A DNA stretch of 64,000 nt from Povalibacter uvarum (GCF_014202975.1 NZ_JACHHZ010000001.1:868001-932000), one strand, 5' to 3'; positions 7,771-15,221 are shown, counted from the first letter of the stretch. Notes: a model not told the origin generated them from the sequence alone. Numbers and translations: made by a program.

Positions 7771-9894
7771 ATGAAGGGTTTTGCGCGACGAACACTGAAC
7801 TGGAACGAACTGGGCTCACCGAAGCTGTCTGAGTGGGCTCGAGCCTACCTTGAGGAACGCGACATCTCTTTGACCGAGGCTCGCGAATGCAATCTGAGGT
7901 CGTTAGATGCCGAGCAGACCGCTGCGCTGTGGCCCGCGTGCAAGAGCGAATCACTTTTGGTGCCGTATTCGGACGACTACGGTACTGCGCGGATCGCATC
8001 GCCGCCGAATGGCGACGACAAGTTCCGATCTACAACCGGAGCGATTCAGCTATTCAAGCCGCGTAACCTGCGAGCCAAGAAGAGCAAGTCGCTGTACATC
8101 ATCGAGGGGCCGATCAAGGCCGTCGCCGCTGCCGCACAGGGATTGGACGTGCGTGGCATCGGTGGATGCTGGAACTGGCAACGCCATCGGCGGCCGATAC
8201 CTGGTCTGCGCAAGCTGCGTGTCGGCGACCGATCCGTCATACCGGTATTCGATGCCGACATCACGGAGAACAACAGCGTACTACTGGCCTATCTGCTTCT
8301 GGGTGACTGGCTCCTGAAGCAGGGTGCGCGTGTGAAGCATCTGCGCATCCCGAGCGCCAAGGGACGACACACCGGCATCGATGACTTCCTGGCGTCTAAG
8401 GGTCTCGGTGCATTCAAGAAGCTCACCCGGCATGACTGGGATAGCGAAGAGTTGGAACGGCTGCGCACGTCAGTCATGCAGACGACGGAAGGCGGTCTCG
8501 CTGCGCGCTTCGTGATGAGCTATGCCGACGACGTGCGATATGACCCCAAGGAAGATGAGTGGTTCTGTTGGAACGGGAAGCTCTGGGTACCGCAGGCGAG
8601 AGGGAGACCGGCCGATGCAGTTGAGGCGATGAAGGCGGAGGTGCGTCGCATCGTTACCGAGGCCAACGCAGTGCCGAATGCGGAGCGTCGAAAGCGAATG
8701 CTCGTATGGGGTGCGAAGTGCGACAACAACGGCACCGTCAAGGGCGCGATGGCGCTGGCCAGCACGGACATGCGGATTCGATTGAACCGGGCCAAGCTTG
8801 ATAGTGATCCGCACTTGCTCGGCACAGCGAATGGAGTTCTCGATCTGCGCACAAGGCAGATCGTCGAGAGCAATCGAGACGACTATGTCACCCGCAGAGT
8901 GGTCGTGCCCTACGATCCCGATGCAAAGTGCCCGACGTGGAAGCGGTTCCTAGCGGACGTGCTCTGTACAGCGGAGACCGTGACCAGAGGTAAGAAGCGC
9001 ACGACGAGATACCGCACGCACTGGGGTCTAGTTAACTTCATTCGCCGCTTCGCAGGCTATCTCCTGTATGGCGGCAATCCGGATCGCCTCATCTTCTTTC
9101 TGTATGGCGAGGGTCGCAACGGTAAGAGCGTGTTCATCGAAACGCTGCTCGAACTGATGGGCGACTACGGTATCGCAGCCAAGTCCGAGCTGTTGATGCA
9201 GAACGGAGCGCTGCGCGATTCCGAGAGCGCCCAGCCCTTCATGCTGCGTCTGCGTGACACGCGCTACATCACCGCATCGGAAGTCAAAGAAGGGATGGCG
9301 CTTGATCCTTCCACTGTAAAGACACTGACCGGCGGCGATGTGATGACGTGTCGCGGTCTGCGGTCCTTGCCCGTTCAGTTCACCGTGCTCGGTAAAGTGG
9401 TCGTGCGCTGTAACAACCGCGTCGTTATCGACGGCGGCGATCAGGCGTTATGGGATCGAGTTGTAGAGATTCCATTCAATCGACGCATTGCGGACGCAGA
9501 GCAGGACAAGAGCCTGCGACAGAAGCTGCGTGCCGAACTGCCCGGCATTCTGGCTTGGGCGGTTCGAGGTTACGCAGACTACGCCGACGAGGGAGCACTG
9601 AAGCTGCCCGCAATCGTTCGCAAGCAAGTAGCCGATTACCGCTACGCAATGGATTCGCTTTCGCAGTGGATGGACGAGTGCGTCCAACTCGATACCGCTG
9701 CCAAGACACTCAGTAGCGACGTGCGGTCGAGCTACGAAAGATGGTGTGAGCGGCAGGCGATGGAGCGGCAATCGGTGATCGTTCCCGTATCGAGACTAGA
9801 GCTAAACAAGAAACTCGAAGCATCAGGCTTCGTGAGGAAGGAATCGCACAGTCAGACCAAATGGTTCGGTCTGCGACTGAAGGTGGCGGAATGA
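7771..9894 (+). CDS. Primase-helicase, D5/P4 family (SF3 helicase)
   Basis: Replication initiator of 707 residues. A Toprim-like segment lies at about 105-210, with SLYIIEGPIKAVAAAA (Glu) and VIPVFDADIT (two Asp). A D5-type N domain follows (about 270-390). The SF3 helicase has Walker A GEGRNGKS near residue 448, a Walker-B-like YITASE near 497, and a conserved tail with VVRCNNRVVIDGGDQALWDRV, here best read as sensor and arginine-finger region. Such proteins start replication of phage P4 and many satellites. A small-protein block precedes it, and the next start codon overlaps its stop (ATGA). Confidence 0.92.
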   Translation: MKGFARRTLNWNELGSPKLSEWARAYLEERDISLTEARECNLRSLDAEQTAALWPACKSESLLVPYSDDYGTARIASPPNGDDKFRSTTGAIQLFKPRNLRAKKSKSLYIIEGPIKAVAAAAQGLDVRGIGGCWNWQRHRRPIPGLRKLRVGDRSVIPVFDADITENNSVLLAYLLLGDWLLKQGARVKHLRIPSAKGRHTGIDDFLASKGLGAFKKLTRHDWDSEELERLRTSVMQTTEGGLAARFVMSYADDVRYDPKEDEWFCWNGKLWVPQARGRPADAVEAMKAEVRRIVTEANAVPNAERRKRMLVWGAKCDNNGTVKGAMALASTDMRIRLNRAKLDSDPHLLGTANGVLDLRTRQIVESNRDDYVTRRVVVPYDPDAKCPTWKRFLADVLCTAETVTRGKKRTTRYRTHWGLVNFIRRFAGYLLYGGNPDRLIFFLYGEGRNGKSVFIETLLELMGDYGIAAKSELLMQNGALRDSESAQPFMLRLRDTRYITASEVKEGMALDPSTVKTLTGGDVMTCRGLRSLPVQFTVLGKVVVRCNNRVVIDGGDQALWDRVVEIPFNRRIADAEQDKSLRQKLRAELPGILAWAVRGYADYADEGALKLPAIVRKQVADYRYAMDSLSQWMDECVQLDTAAKTLSSDVRSSYERWCERQAMERQSVIVPVSRLELNKKLEASGFVRKESHSQTKWFGLRLKVAE

Positions 9895-10136
9895 ATCAAG
9901 GGTGGCGGTGGGCGGCATGGGTGCTTGCGATGGCATTTACTCTCTATATCGATCTCTTAAGCAGCAAATGGCAAATGAAGCACCCGCGCCACCACCACCA
10001 CCAACGCGATTTCGGGAGGGGAGTGATGGACGCTAGAGCGTCGCGTTTCGAGGAGCCCGCGTCAGGTGAATTTTGTCGCGCCGGTCTTTCTCTGGGACGT
10101 CAAATATCCAATCAGCTTTTGAGGAGAAACCATTGA
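9891..10136 (+). CDS. Small membrane protein of the element
   Basis: An 81-residue frame starting with an ATG that overlaps the primase stop. One hydrophobic helix is seen at about residues 4-22 (WRWAAWVLAMAFTLYIDLL), then a His-rich basic stretch with HPRHHHHQRD. The C-terminal part is less protein-like and runs into the ribosome site of the small terminase gene. The start and membrane helix are credible; the full length is less certain. Confidence 0.5.
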   Translation: MNQGWRWAAWVLAMAFTLYIDLLSSKWQMKHPRHHHHQRDFGRGVMDARASRFEEPASGEFCRAGLSLGRQISNQLLRRNH

Positions 10137-10477
10137 GCAAGCTCGCACTGGCAGCCGCGCCTCCGAAACCGGGATTGAGTCCACCACCTCCCGACGATTT
10201 GCGCAAGGAAACGAAAGCGCTGTGGAACTCACTGGTGAAAGGCTTTGGCCTGTATGACCCGGCCTCCTTGAGCATCCTCGCCGATGCGCTGCGTGCCGAC
10301 GACGCCATCGCCGAGCACCGGGCGGTACTGCAACGCGCGGGGCGCCGCGGCAAGAAAGATGCGCGTGGAGTGCGTCGAGCCCATCCGAGCGAGAAGCAAA
10401 TTGTCGAGCTGACGAAGCTGAAGCTCAGTTGCTTTCGCATGCTGAAGATCGACTTCGCGCCCGGCGGACGACGGTGA
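10133..10477 (+). CDS. Phage terminase small subunit, P27-like
   Basis: A 114-residue protein that would select DNA for packaging. A Pro-rich N-terminus is followed by KETKALWNSLVKGFGLYDPASLSILADALRADD, read here in two pieces, which matches the P27-type small terminase layout, and by the helix SEKQIVELTKLKLSCFRML. The TTG start at 10133 is chosen because GAGGAG lies 6 bases before it; in-frame codons further upstream lack one. The large terminase that should follow is not there. Family assignment is by pattern recognition. Confidence 0.72.
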   Translation: MSKLALAAAPPKPGLSPPPPDDLRKETKALWNSLVKGFGLYDPASLSILADALRADDAIAEHRAVLQRAGRRGKKDARGVRRAHPSEKQIVELTKLKLSCFRMLKIDFAPGGRR

Positions 10478-10920
10478 GCCGCTTCTATCGCACATGGATG
10501 AGCCACGACGGCGGCAGTCACTACGACACTCAAGCTATGACGGAGAGATACGTGACACGCGATCTCCACGAATGTCGTCCAGCCCACTCACTACCAGAAG
10601 GCCAGACCGCCGAGAACCACATTCCGGAGGGTGTCGATCACTGGTACGCGCTGATCCTTCTCGCCGACATGACGTTGCGCGGTGATCGAGCGCGACGTGT
10701 ATGGGAGCGCCATCGCGAAGCTGCGATAGCGGAATGGATCAAGGTGGCCCCAGGTACGCGCCCGAAGTTCTGGTGGACGTACGACGCGCCGGAGCCACTG
10801 CCCAAGGGCGAGTCGCAAGCCGCGTATCTCGCAAGACACAACCTACTTACGCCTGTCGAGAAGCGAAGGCTTCCGCAGGCCGCACGTGAACTGAAACCGC
10901 AACTCAAGGTGATTCAATGA
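10474..10920 (+). CDS. Conserved-looking phage protein of unknown function
   Basis: A 148-residue protein starting with GTG that overlaps the small terminase stop (GTGA). Its C-terminal half (GTRPKFWWTYDAPEP, then ESQAAYLARHNLLTPVEKRRL) resembles unknown proteins next to terminase genes in prophages. The central helix WERHREAAIAEWI is amphipathic. It sits where a large terminase gene would normally be but has no ATPase or nuclease motif and is far too short to be one. Confidence 0.65.
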   Translation: MSRFYRTWMSHDGGSHYDTQAMTERYVTRDLHECRPAHSLPEGQTAENHIPEGVDHWYALILLADMTLRGDRARRVWERHREAAIAEWIKVAPGTRPKFWWTYDAPEPLPKGESQAAYLARHNLLTPVEKRRLPQAARELKPQLKVIQ

Positions 10921-11153
10921 GCATCGACAAAGATCAATTCCGCGATGGGTTCAAAGCCCGTCTGCAATCACTGGCAGAGGCCGCCGAATCGAAGGCCGTA
11001 CTGGAGCCGCTCGACATCGGCGGCATCTTCCTCGCCATCGGTACAACCATGCTGTCCCGCCAACTCGGTGAGGAACAGACCATCAAGTACCTGCGTGAGC
11101 TGGCCACCGAATACGAAACGACGAAAGCGGCACCTGCCAGCCAGTTGAACTGA
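10917..11153 (+). CDS. Small hypothetical protein of the element
   Basis: A 78-residue acidic helical protein, coupled to the preceding gene by a 4-base overlap (ATGA). It contains FRDGFKARLQSLAEAAESKA and a hydrophobic helix DIGGIFLAIGTTMLSRQL. No family recognised. Its tight place between terminase and capsid genes suggests a role in head assembly or packaging, but that is inference. Confidence 0.6.
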   Translation: MSIDKDQFRDGFKARLQSLAEAAESKAVLEPLDIGGIFLAIGTTMLSRQLGEEQTIKYLRELATEYETTKAAPASQLN

Positions 11154-11176
11154 CTTCCAGTCCACGCAATCGCTGC

Positions 11177-11428
11177 GTGTCGATTCCGTTGGTTGCCAGC
11201 GTGACGCTGTGCGGCCGGTCGTTCGTGATGAACGAGAGCGGAGTGTCGACGTGCTTCGAGCGCGAGGACGAACCGCATGAGTGTGGCGAGGAGATGTGCC
11301 GCACCGTGCGAAGCCTTACTGCGATGCCAGTCGTGACGCTGGCGCGGGAGGAATCATTACCTCTTTGGAGTAATCGCAATGCCAAGTGCAATTCAACAGA
11401 TGATCAGCCGTGTCGAAGACATCGCTGA
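11177..11428 (+). CDS. Possible small cysteine-rich protein, low confidence
   Basis: An 83-residue frame starting with GTG and overlapping the capsid gene start by 50 bases. Four cysteines with a His (LCGRSF, STCFERE, HECGEEMC) could bind zinc. No good ribosome site is seen and the C-terminal third lies over the capsid leader, so it may not be a gene. Confidence 0.3.
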   Translation: MSIPLVASVTLCGRSFVMNESGVSTCFEREDEPHECGEEMCRTVRSLTAMPVVTLAREESLPLWSNRNAKCNSTDDQPCRRHR

Positions 11429-12578
11429 GAGTTTTCAGAAGTTCAAGAAATCGTACGATGAGCGCGTCGAGGACATCGAAAAGCGACTCGGAGATCGCGT
11501 CGATGATCTGGACGAGCGAGTGACCGGACGGGAGGCGCTGGAAGCGAAGGAAGGCGCGCCGCATCCGTCACTCCTGACGGGCGGCGCTTCCGAGGCGAAG
11601 GCTCGCAAGGCGTTCAACGAGTACCTTCACAAGAACGATCCCAGTCTGCTGGCGGAGTTCGAGTCGAAGGACTTCAGCATCGCCGGTGGTGTCGCCACCG
11701 GATCGGCGACGGTGCCCGAAGTTATCGCTTCGATGTTGTATCAGCGTGCGGTCGATGAGGCTCCGCTGATCAACGAGGTCACCGTGACTCCGTCGAGCAC
11801 CGGCGACTACAAGCGCAACCAGAATCGCAAAGGAATGGAATCTGGTTGGGTCGGTGAGACGGATACGCGTACCAAGACCGGCACGCCGACGCTGCGTCTC
11901 ACGACTCCTCCGGGCGGCGAGGTGTACGCCTACCCGAAGGCGACGAGCTGGAGCGTGCAGGACAGCATGTTCGATCTCGGCTCACTGCTCATCGGCGATG
12001 CGGGTGAGGAGTTCGGCTCCAAGCTCGAGGACTCAATCCTGTTCGGCAACGGCACCAACAAGCCGGAAGGCATGTTGTACGTGACGCCGACCACGCAGAC
12101 CGATGCGAGCAATGCGCGTGCGGCGAACGTGCTGCGGTATGTCACCGCGGTCGGAAGCCCGAACACGTTGGACGCCGACGTGCTCATCAACGCGTTGTTC
12201 GATCTCAAGGCCGCATACCGCCGGAACGCGGCATGGGTCATGAACTCGGTGACGCTGGCGTACTGCCGCAAGCTGAAGGACTTGGAAGGACGCTACATCT
12301 TCACTGAGCCGAACAACGATCCGTCTGCCCCGGATGGCCGCATCTTCGGCAAGCGTGTCGTGACCAGCGAAAAGATGCAGGACGTGGGTGCCGGTGCGGG
12401 CAACTTCCCGATTCTGGTCGGTGACCTCAAGCGTGGCTATGAGCGTGTGGACGTGGGCTCGATGCTCATCACGCGCGACGACAACATCACCGAACCGGGC
12501 TTCGTGAAGTGGTACATGCGCCGTCGGCATCTGGGACGCATCCTGGATAACGACGCGGTGCGTGCGATCCGCACGTAA
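11379..12578 (+). CDS. Phage major capsid protein, HK97 fold
   Basis: Shell protein of 399 residues. Residues 1-60 form a charged coiled coil (SRVEDIAESFQKFKKSYDER...), like the HK97 scaffolding 'delta' segment. From about residue 95 the HK97-type body follows: a GSATVPEVIASMLYQRA arm, ESGWVGETDTRTKTGTPT, AYPKATSWSVQDSMFDL, an 'SILFGNGTNKPEGMLYV' segment, and the end LGRILDNDAVRAIR. GGAG lies 8 bases before the ATG. No prohead protease is encoded nearby, so the delta segment would stay on or be cut by a helper protease. Confidence 0.92.
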   Translation: MPSAIQQMISRVEDIAESFQKFKKSYDERVEDIEKRLGDRVDDLDERVTGREALEAKEGAPHPSLLTGGASEAKARKAFNEYLHKNDPSLLAEFESKDFSIAGGVATGSATVPEVIASMLYQRAVDEAPLINEVTVTPSSTGDYKRNQNRKGMESGWVGETDTRTKTGTPTLRLTTPPGGEVYAYPKATSWSVQDSMFDLGSLLIGDAGEEFGSKLEDSILFGNGTNKPEGMLYVTPTTQTDASNARAANVLRYVTAVGSPNTLDADVLINALFDLKAAYRRNAAWVMNSVTLAYCRKLKDLEGRYIFTEPNNDPSAPDGRIFGKRVVTSEKMQDVGAGAGNFPILVGDLKRGYERVDVGSMLITRDDNITEPGFVKWYMRRRHLGRILDNDAVRAIRT

Positions 12579-12810
12579 CTAGTTGCTGGAAGCGCTGCGT
12601 TCTTCCAATCGCGCAGCGGCGGGGTCAGTCGTGAGTGCCCGTGCATAGAAATAACCGCGACCGCCGACAGACGAATCTCCTTTTGCTGTGATCCGTGTCG
12701 TCGTGGTCGGCAGCTCGGGGCGTGGTCTTACTCCACGGATCACGCCCCGTAGTTTCTGCCTTAGATTGCGTGGAGTCGTTGGAGTACGCAGGGTTGTGTG
12801 TGTTTGCGTT

Positions 12811-12900
12811 GTGATGCGTGTGTTTGTGTGTGTTCGCGTTGTGACGCGTGTGTTTGTGTGTGTTCGCGTGGTGATGCGTGTGTTTGTGTGCGTTCGCGTT
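12811..12900. repeat. Three tandem 30-bp G/T-rich repeats
   Basis: Copies at 12811-12840, 12841-12870 and 12871-12900 differ by one to three bases. Each begins GTGATGCGTGTGTTTGTGTG or a close variant and ends in TTCGCGTT or TTCGCGTG. Partial copies flank the array (12794-12810 and 12901-12905). The plus strand is almost free of A, a strong strand asymmetry. There are no spacers, so it is not a CRISPR array. Confidence 0.85.
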
Positions 12901-12908
12901 GTGATAGA

Positions 12909-12942
12909 TGGCTCAACATTGAGCCACATGAAGGCGCCTTCA
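12909..12942. repeat. Two adjacent perfect palindromes after the 30-bp array
   Basis: TGGCTCAA-CA-TTGAGCCA spans 12909-12926 (8-bp arms, 2-base centre), and TGAAGGCGCCTTCA spans 12929-12942 (14 bases, no loop). Only two bases lie between them. They begin eight bases after the repeat array. Such spacing suggests protein binding sites or a cruciform-forming origin element. Confidence 0.8.
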
Positions 12943-13354
12943 CTGACAGTAGAGCATCTGTCTAGAAGACAGAGAGTCATCTACGCAAACTGGACTTGAA
13001 TTTGACGAATCGCTCAGTATCTTTGGTGACCTGCGCTCCCGCTTCGTTCGGAGTAGCTCGACGCCCGGTTAACGAAACTGGGAAGGCGAATGGTTGACTC
13101 AACAACCAAGCGGCCAACGGCGATGACGAACGGCACGAGCCGACACCGCGGTTACCCCTGACCAATGACGTCTACGGATTTCAGATTGCAATGCAGGTGG
13201 CGGGGTGGGGGCGCAGCGCTTTCATGTCTAGAGCAAGATCGGAAACAGGGACGTTGCAGCTTTGTCAGCATAAGGGACGTACTGTGGCTTCGATGGAAAT
13301 CCTGACGCGCGCGTAGGCCGCGCAAAGAACAACACTCAGCACGAAGGACGATAC

Positions 13355-14107
13355 ATGCCGGACCCCGTAGTTCCTTTTTACCTAGACTGGAAGTTCTGGT
13401 CTTTCTTCACCGCTGCATTGGCACTGCTGCTCTCGCAGCTACCACCTATTCATCATTGGTTCCGCAGTTCGAAGATTGTCGTCGACACGTACACGATGAT
13501 TCATGTGACGCACAAGATCGGCAATCCGAATGCGCAACTGCAGCTGAGCGTACGAAACACTGGTCGAAGAACGGTGCGGATTCTCGGCTTGGAGCTTCGG
13601 TTCAAGCGCGGGGACTCGGTGTTCGTGCTGCCTGCAATCAATGCGGCGGAGCTGCAGAATGATCGGCCGGTAATGTTGGGTTCTTTTCGACTGAAGGTCG
13701 ACGAGGAATGGTCACGTATCGTGAACTTCTTTCCCATACTCTCGCGGCAGGATGATCGATCCCTTAGATTGGCGATGAGTCAGATTCGCGCGGATATCGT
13801 CAGCAAGCGCGCTGGCTTGCCTCAGAATGCTCCAGAAGTGGCGGCGGACCAGGCGGTCGTGGCGCCCTTGCTTGCAATGTTCAATTCCAAGTTCTGCTGG
13901 CTACCCGGCGAGTACGATCTGGATTTGGTTGTGAAGACAGAGCCCGCGGGTGTGGCCGACACGATGCGGCTCAGGTTTACGTTGTTCGAGTCCGATTCGG
14001 ATGAGATGGAGAAGTATGCCGAGAAGTATCAATTCGGGTATGACCTGCTAATGAATCACGCCGATCATCAAGGGATACTGGCAAACATATCGCCTCGCTC
14101 TGCGTAG
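13355..14107 (+). CDS. Membrane-anchored protein of unknown function (element cargo)
   Basis: A 250-residue protein. One membrane helix (about residues 13-29, FWSFFTAALALLLSQL) is followed by a long soluble part. In it a beta-rich region resembles an immunoglobulin-like or 'NTG' fold (QLQLSVRNTGRRTVRILGLEL), and a charged tail ends the protein. No catalytic motif is recognised. The DNA is visibly lower in G+C than its surroundings (13681-13740 is about 45%), suggesting separate acquisition. It lies 27 bases before the DUF4145 gene, so the two form a pair. Defence or exclusion is possible but unproven. Confidence 0.75.
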   Translation: MPDPVVPFYLDWKFWSFFTAALALLLSQLPPIHHWFRSSKIVVDTYTMIHVTHKIGNPNAQLQLSVRNTGRRTVRILGLELRFKRGDSVFVLPAINAAELQNDRPVMLGSFRLKVDEEWSRIVNFFPILSRQDDRSLRLAMSQIRADIVSKRAGLPQNAPEVAADQAVVAPLLAMFNSKFCWLPGEYDLDLVVKTEPAGVADTMRLRFTLFESDSDEMEKYAEKYQFGYDLLMNHADHQGILANISPRSA

Positions 14108-14134
14108 ACAAAGAAGAATGGAGGCTGCGACGCT

Positions 14135-14854
14135 ATGGCAATAAAGCCATTCAACTGGTTGTGCCCGCACTGTCAGCACAACGTGACCATCTCCGATAAC
14201 CTGTATTCGGAGGACACACACTACTTACATATCTCTAATAGCTCCGGCCAGCTCGCACTGAGGAGCAGATTTTTTGTCTGCCCTAATCAGGAGTGCAGGA
14301 AGGTAACGCTTAAGGCGGCTCTGTACCTCTGGGAGCGTCAGTACAACGAGAACAGGGTACAGACTCCTGCACAGAAGCACTGGGACCTTGTCCCATCTTC
14401 CGACGCGCGACCGTTTCCGGAGTACGTGCCCAAGGCAATCCGTATTGACTATGAGGAGGCGTGCCTCATACGCGCTCTGAGTCCTAAGGCGGCTGCGACA
14501 CTCGCTCGCCGTACCCTTCAAGGGATACTGCGCGACTTCTATGGCGTTAAGGCTGGTCGACTCGTAGACGAGATCGAGTCACTCAAAGCGAAGATGGATC
14601 CAGAGTTATTGGACGCGATCCATGCGGTTCGAAAGGTGGGCAACATAGGAGCCCACATGGAAGCCGACATAGATGTAATCGTGGACGTCGATCCCGGTGA
14701 GGCGCAGCTGTTGATAGAGCTGGTCGAGACAATGATCGAGGAAACCTATGAGCGCCGCGAACAACGAAAGACCAGACTCCAGAAGGTCACGGACCTTGCG
14801 GCGGCGAAGGAGCAGGATCGCAAGGCTGCTCCCGTGAAAACCCCCAGTCCCTGA
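14135..14854 (+). CDS. DUF4145 domain protein with N-terminal zinc-ribbon-like region (element cargo)
   Basis: A 239-residue soluble protein. Residues about 8-55 hold two Cys pairs (CPHC and CPNQEC), a likely zinc ribbon. Residues about 105-205 match the DUF4145 pattern: SPKAAATLARRTLQGILRDF, then MDPELLDAIHAVRKVGNIGAH, then an acidic helix LIELVETMIEETYE. DUF4145 is known from restriction enzymes and other defence-linked proteins, where its role is not clear. G+C content is low like that of its partner upstream (14221-14280 is under 50%). Its place at the att-proximal end of the element is typical of cargo. Confidence 0.75.
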   Translation: MAIKPFNWLCPHCQHNVTISDNLYSEDTHYLHISNSSGQLALRSRFFVCPNQECRKVTLKAALYLWERQYNENRVQTPAQKHWDLVPSSDARPFPEYVPKAIRIDYEEACLIRALSPKAAATLARRTLQGILRDFYGVKAGRLVDEIESLKAKMDPELLDAIHAVRKVGNIGAHMEADIDVIVDVDPGEAQLLIELVETMIEETYERREQRKTRLQKVTDLAAAKEQDRKAAPVKTPSP

Positions 14855-15068
14855 GCGGGTACCGGCTCAGCATAGGGTTGCAACCGGGGCTCCCAGCACC
14901 CACTCAAGGGTCTACCCGGCCGCTCAGGGGCCGTCTGAGGCGTCGGGTAGCCCCAAAACCGGCGGTTGTGCTAGGCAGCGCATACATTTACACTGCGCGC
15001 CCTCTGAGCGGACCGGCCTAGCGCACCCGCACCCTTACCGGTAAGCCGGGGGGTGTAGGGCAAAGCGG
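14855..15068. other. Right end of the element, non-coding with stem-loops
   Basis: About 210 bases without a gene. A stem-loop with outer arms CTACCCG (14912-14918) and CGGGTAG (14944-14950) and inner arms near 14921-14942 is the strongest structure and may insulate the element from rimP. A palindrome TTACCGGTAA (15035-15044) lies 25 bases before the right core. It shares the TACC/GGTA half-sites of the operators near 6210-6243, and TACCGGT also occurs near the left end (4497-4503). Confidence 0.5.
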
Positions 15069-15081
15069 GCCCCCGCTACCA
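15069..15081 (+). repeat. Attachment site core, right (attR)
   Basis: Exact copy of the 13-base tRNA end GCCCCCGCTACCA found at 4441-4453. Excision between the two copies would rejoin the tRNA gene to the rimP leader, which is the metY-rimP order of related bacteria. This makes the assignment of the element's right boundary firm. Confidence 0.85.
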
Positions 15082-15199
15082 CTTCCTTCCAGGACCCAGG
15101 TCCTTCAAGGAGTTGAACAGAGGCCCTGCAGACGAGGGCCAAAGGACGCCGGGGCGGGTCCGTGGTGGACACGCCGGCGAGGAAGGGATGATCGCGAGA

Positions 15200-15221
15200 A
15201 TGGGCCTTGGGCCCATTTTTC
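15200..15221 (+). terminator. Hairpin terminator or attenuator in the rimP leader
   Basis: Perfect stem AATGGGCC (15200-15207) and GGCCCATT (15211-15218) with a 3-base loop, ending in a run of five T. In the ancestral order it would lie between metY and rimP, where enteric bacteria also have terminators controlled in the metY-nusA operon. It now follows the element. Confidence 0.75.

Larger units (their letters stand above)
12579..13354. other. Non-coding block of the element with a repeat array and palindromes
   Basis: 776 bases between the capsid gene and the cargo genes. It holds three tandem 30-bp repeats (12811-12900), an 18-bp palindrome (12909-12926), a 14-bp palindrome (12929-12942), an inverted repeat CTGTCT-AGA-AGACAG (12958-12972), and another, TGGTTG-N6-CAACCA (13092-13109). 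Open frames across it on both strands arise from the repeats and do not look like genes. It is a candidate replication origin, packaging site or regulatory block. Confidence 0.55.
4441..15081. mobile_element. Integrated phage-satellite-like element in the 3' end of the initiator tRNA gene
   Basis: Bounded by a perfect 13-bp direct repeat, GCCCCCGCTACCA, at 4441-4453 and 15069-15081. Contents in order: large serine recombinase and an RHH-like regulator (leftward); then rightward an HTH protein, small unknowns, a D5-type primase-helicase, a small membrane protein, a P27-like small terminase, two or three unknowns, an HK97-fold major capsid protein, a repeat array, a membrane-anchored unknown and a DUF4145 protein. 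No large terminase, portal, protease, tail, holin or endolysin gene is visible. That gene set fits a helper-dependent satellite better than a complete prophage. A decayed prophage is the main alternative, but all major frames are intact and tightly spaced. Confidence 0.85.

Noticed and set aside
12811-12900. Possible CRISPR array
   Set aside because: The 30-bp repeats abut each other with no unique spacers, and no cas genes are present.
12579-12999. Open frames on both strands across the 30-bp repeat block (a Val/Arg/Cys repeat protein on the plus strand, a Thr/His/Arg repeat protein on the minus strand)
   Set aside because: The repeat length is a multiple of three, so all frames stay open. 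The proteins are low complexity with no ribosome site, and the array is better explained as a DNA feature.
13355-14854. Toxin-antitoxin pair
   Set aside because: Both proteins are too long and lack known toxin or antitoxin motifs. The pair is kept as unknown cargo.
4441-15081. Complete prophage
   Set aside because: No large terminase, portal, tail or lysis genes can be seen, and 10.6 kb is too small for a tailed phage.
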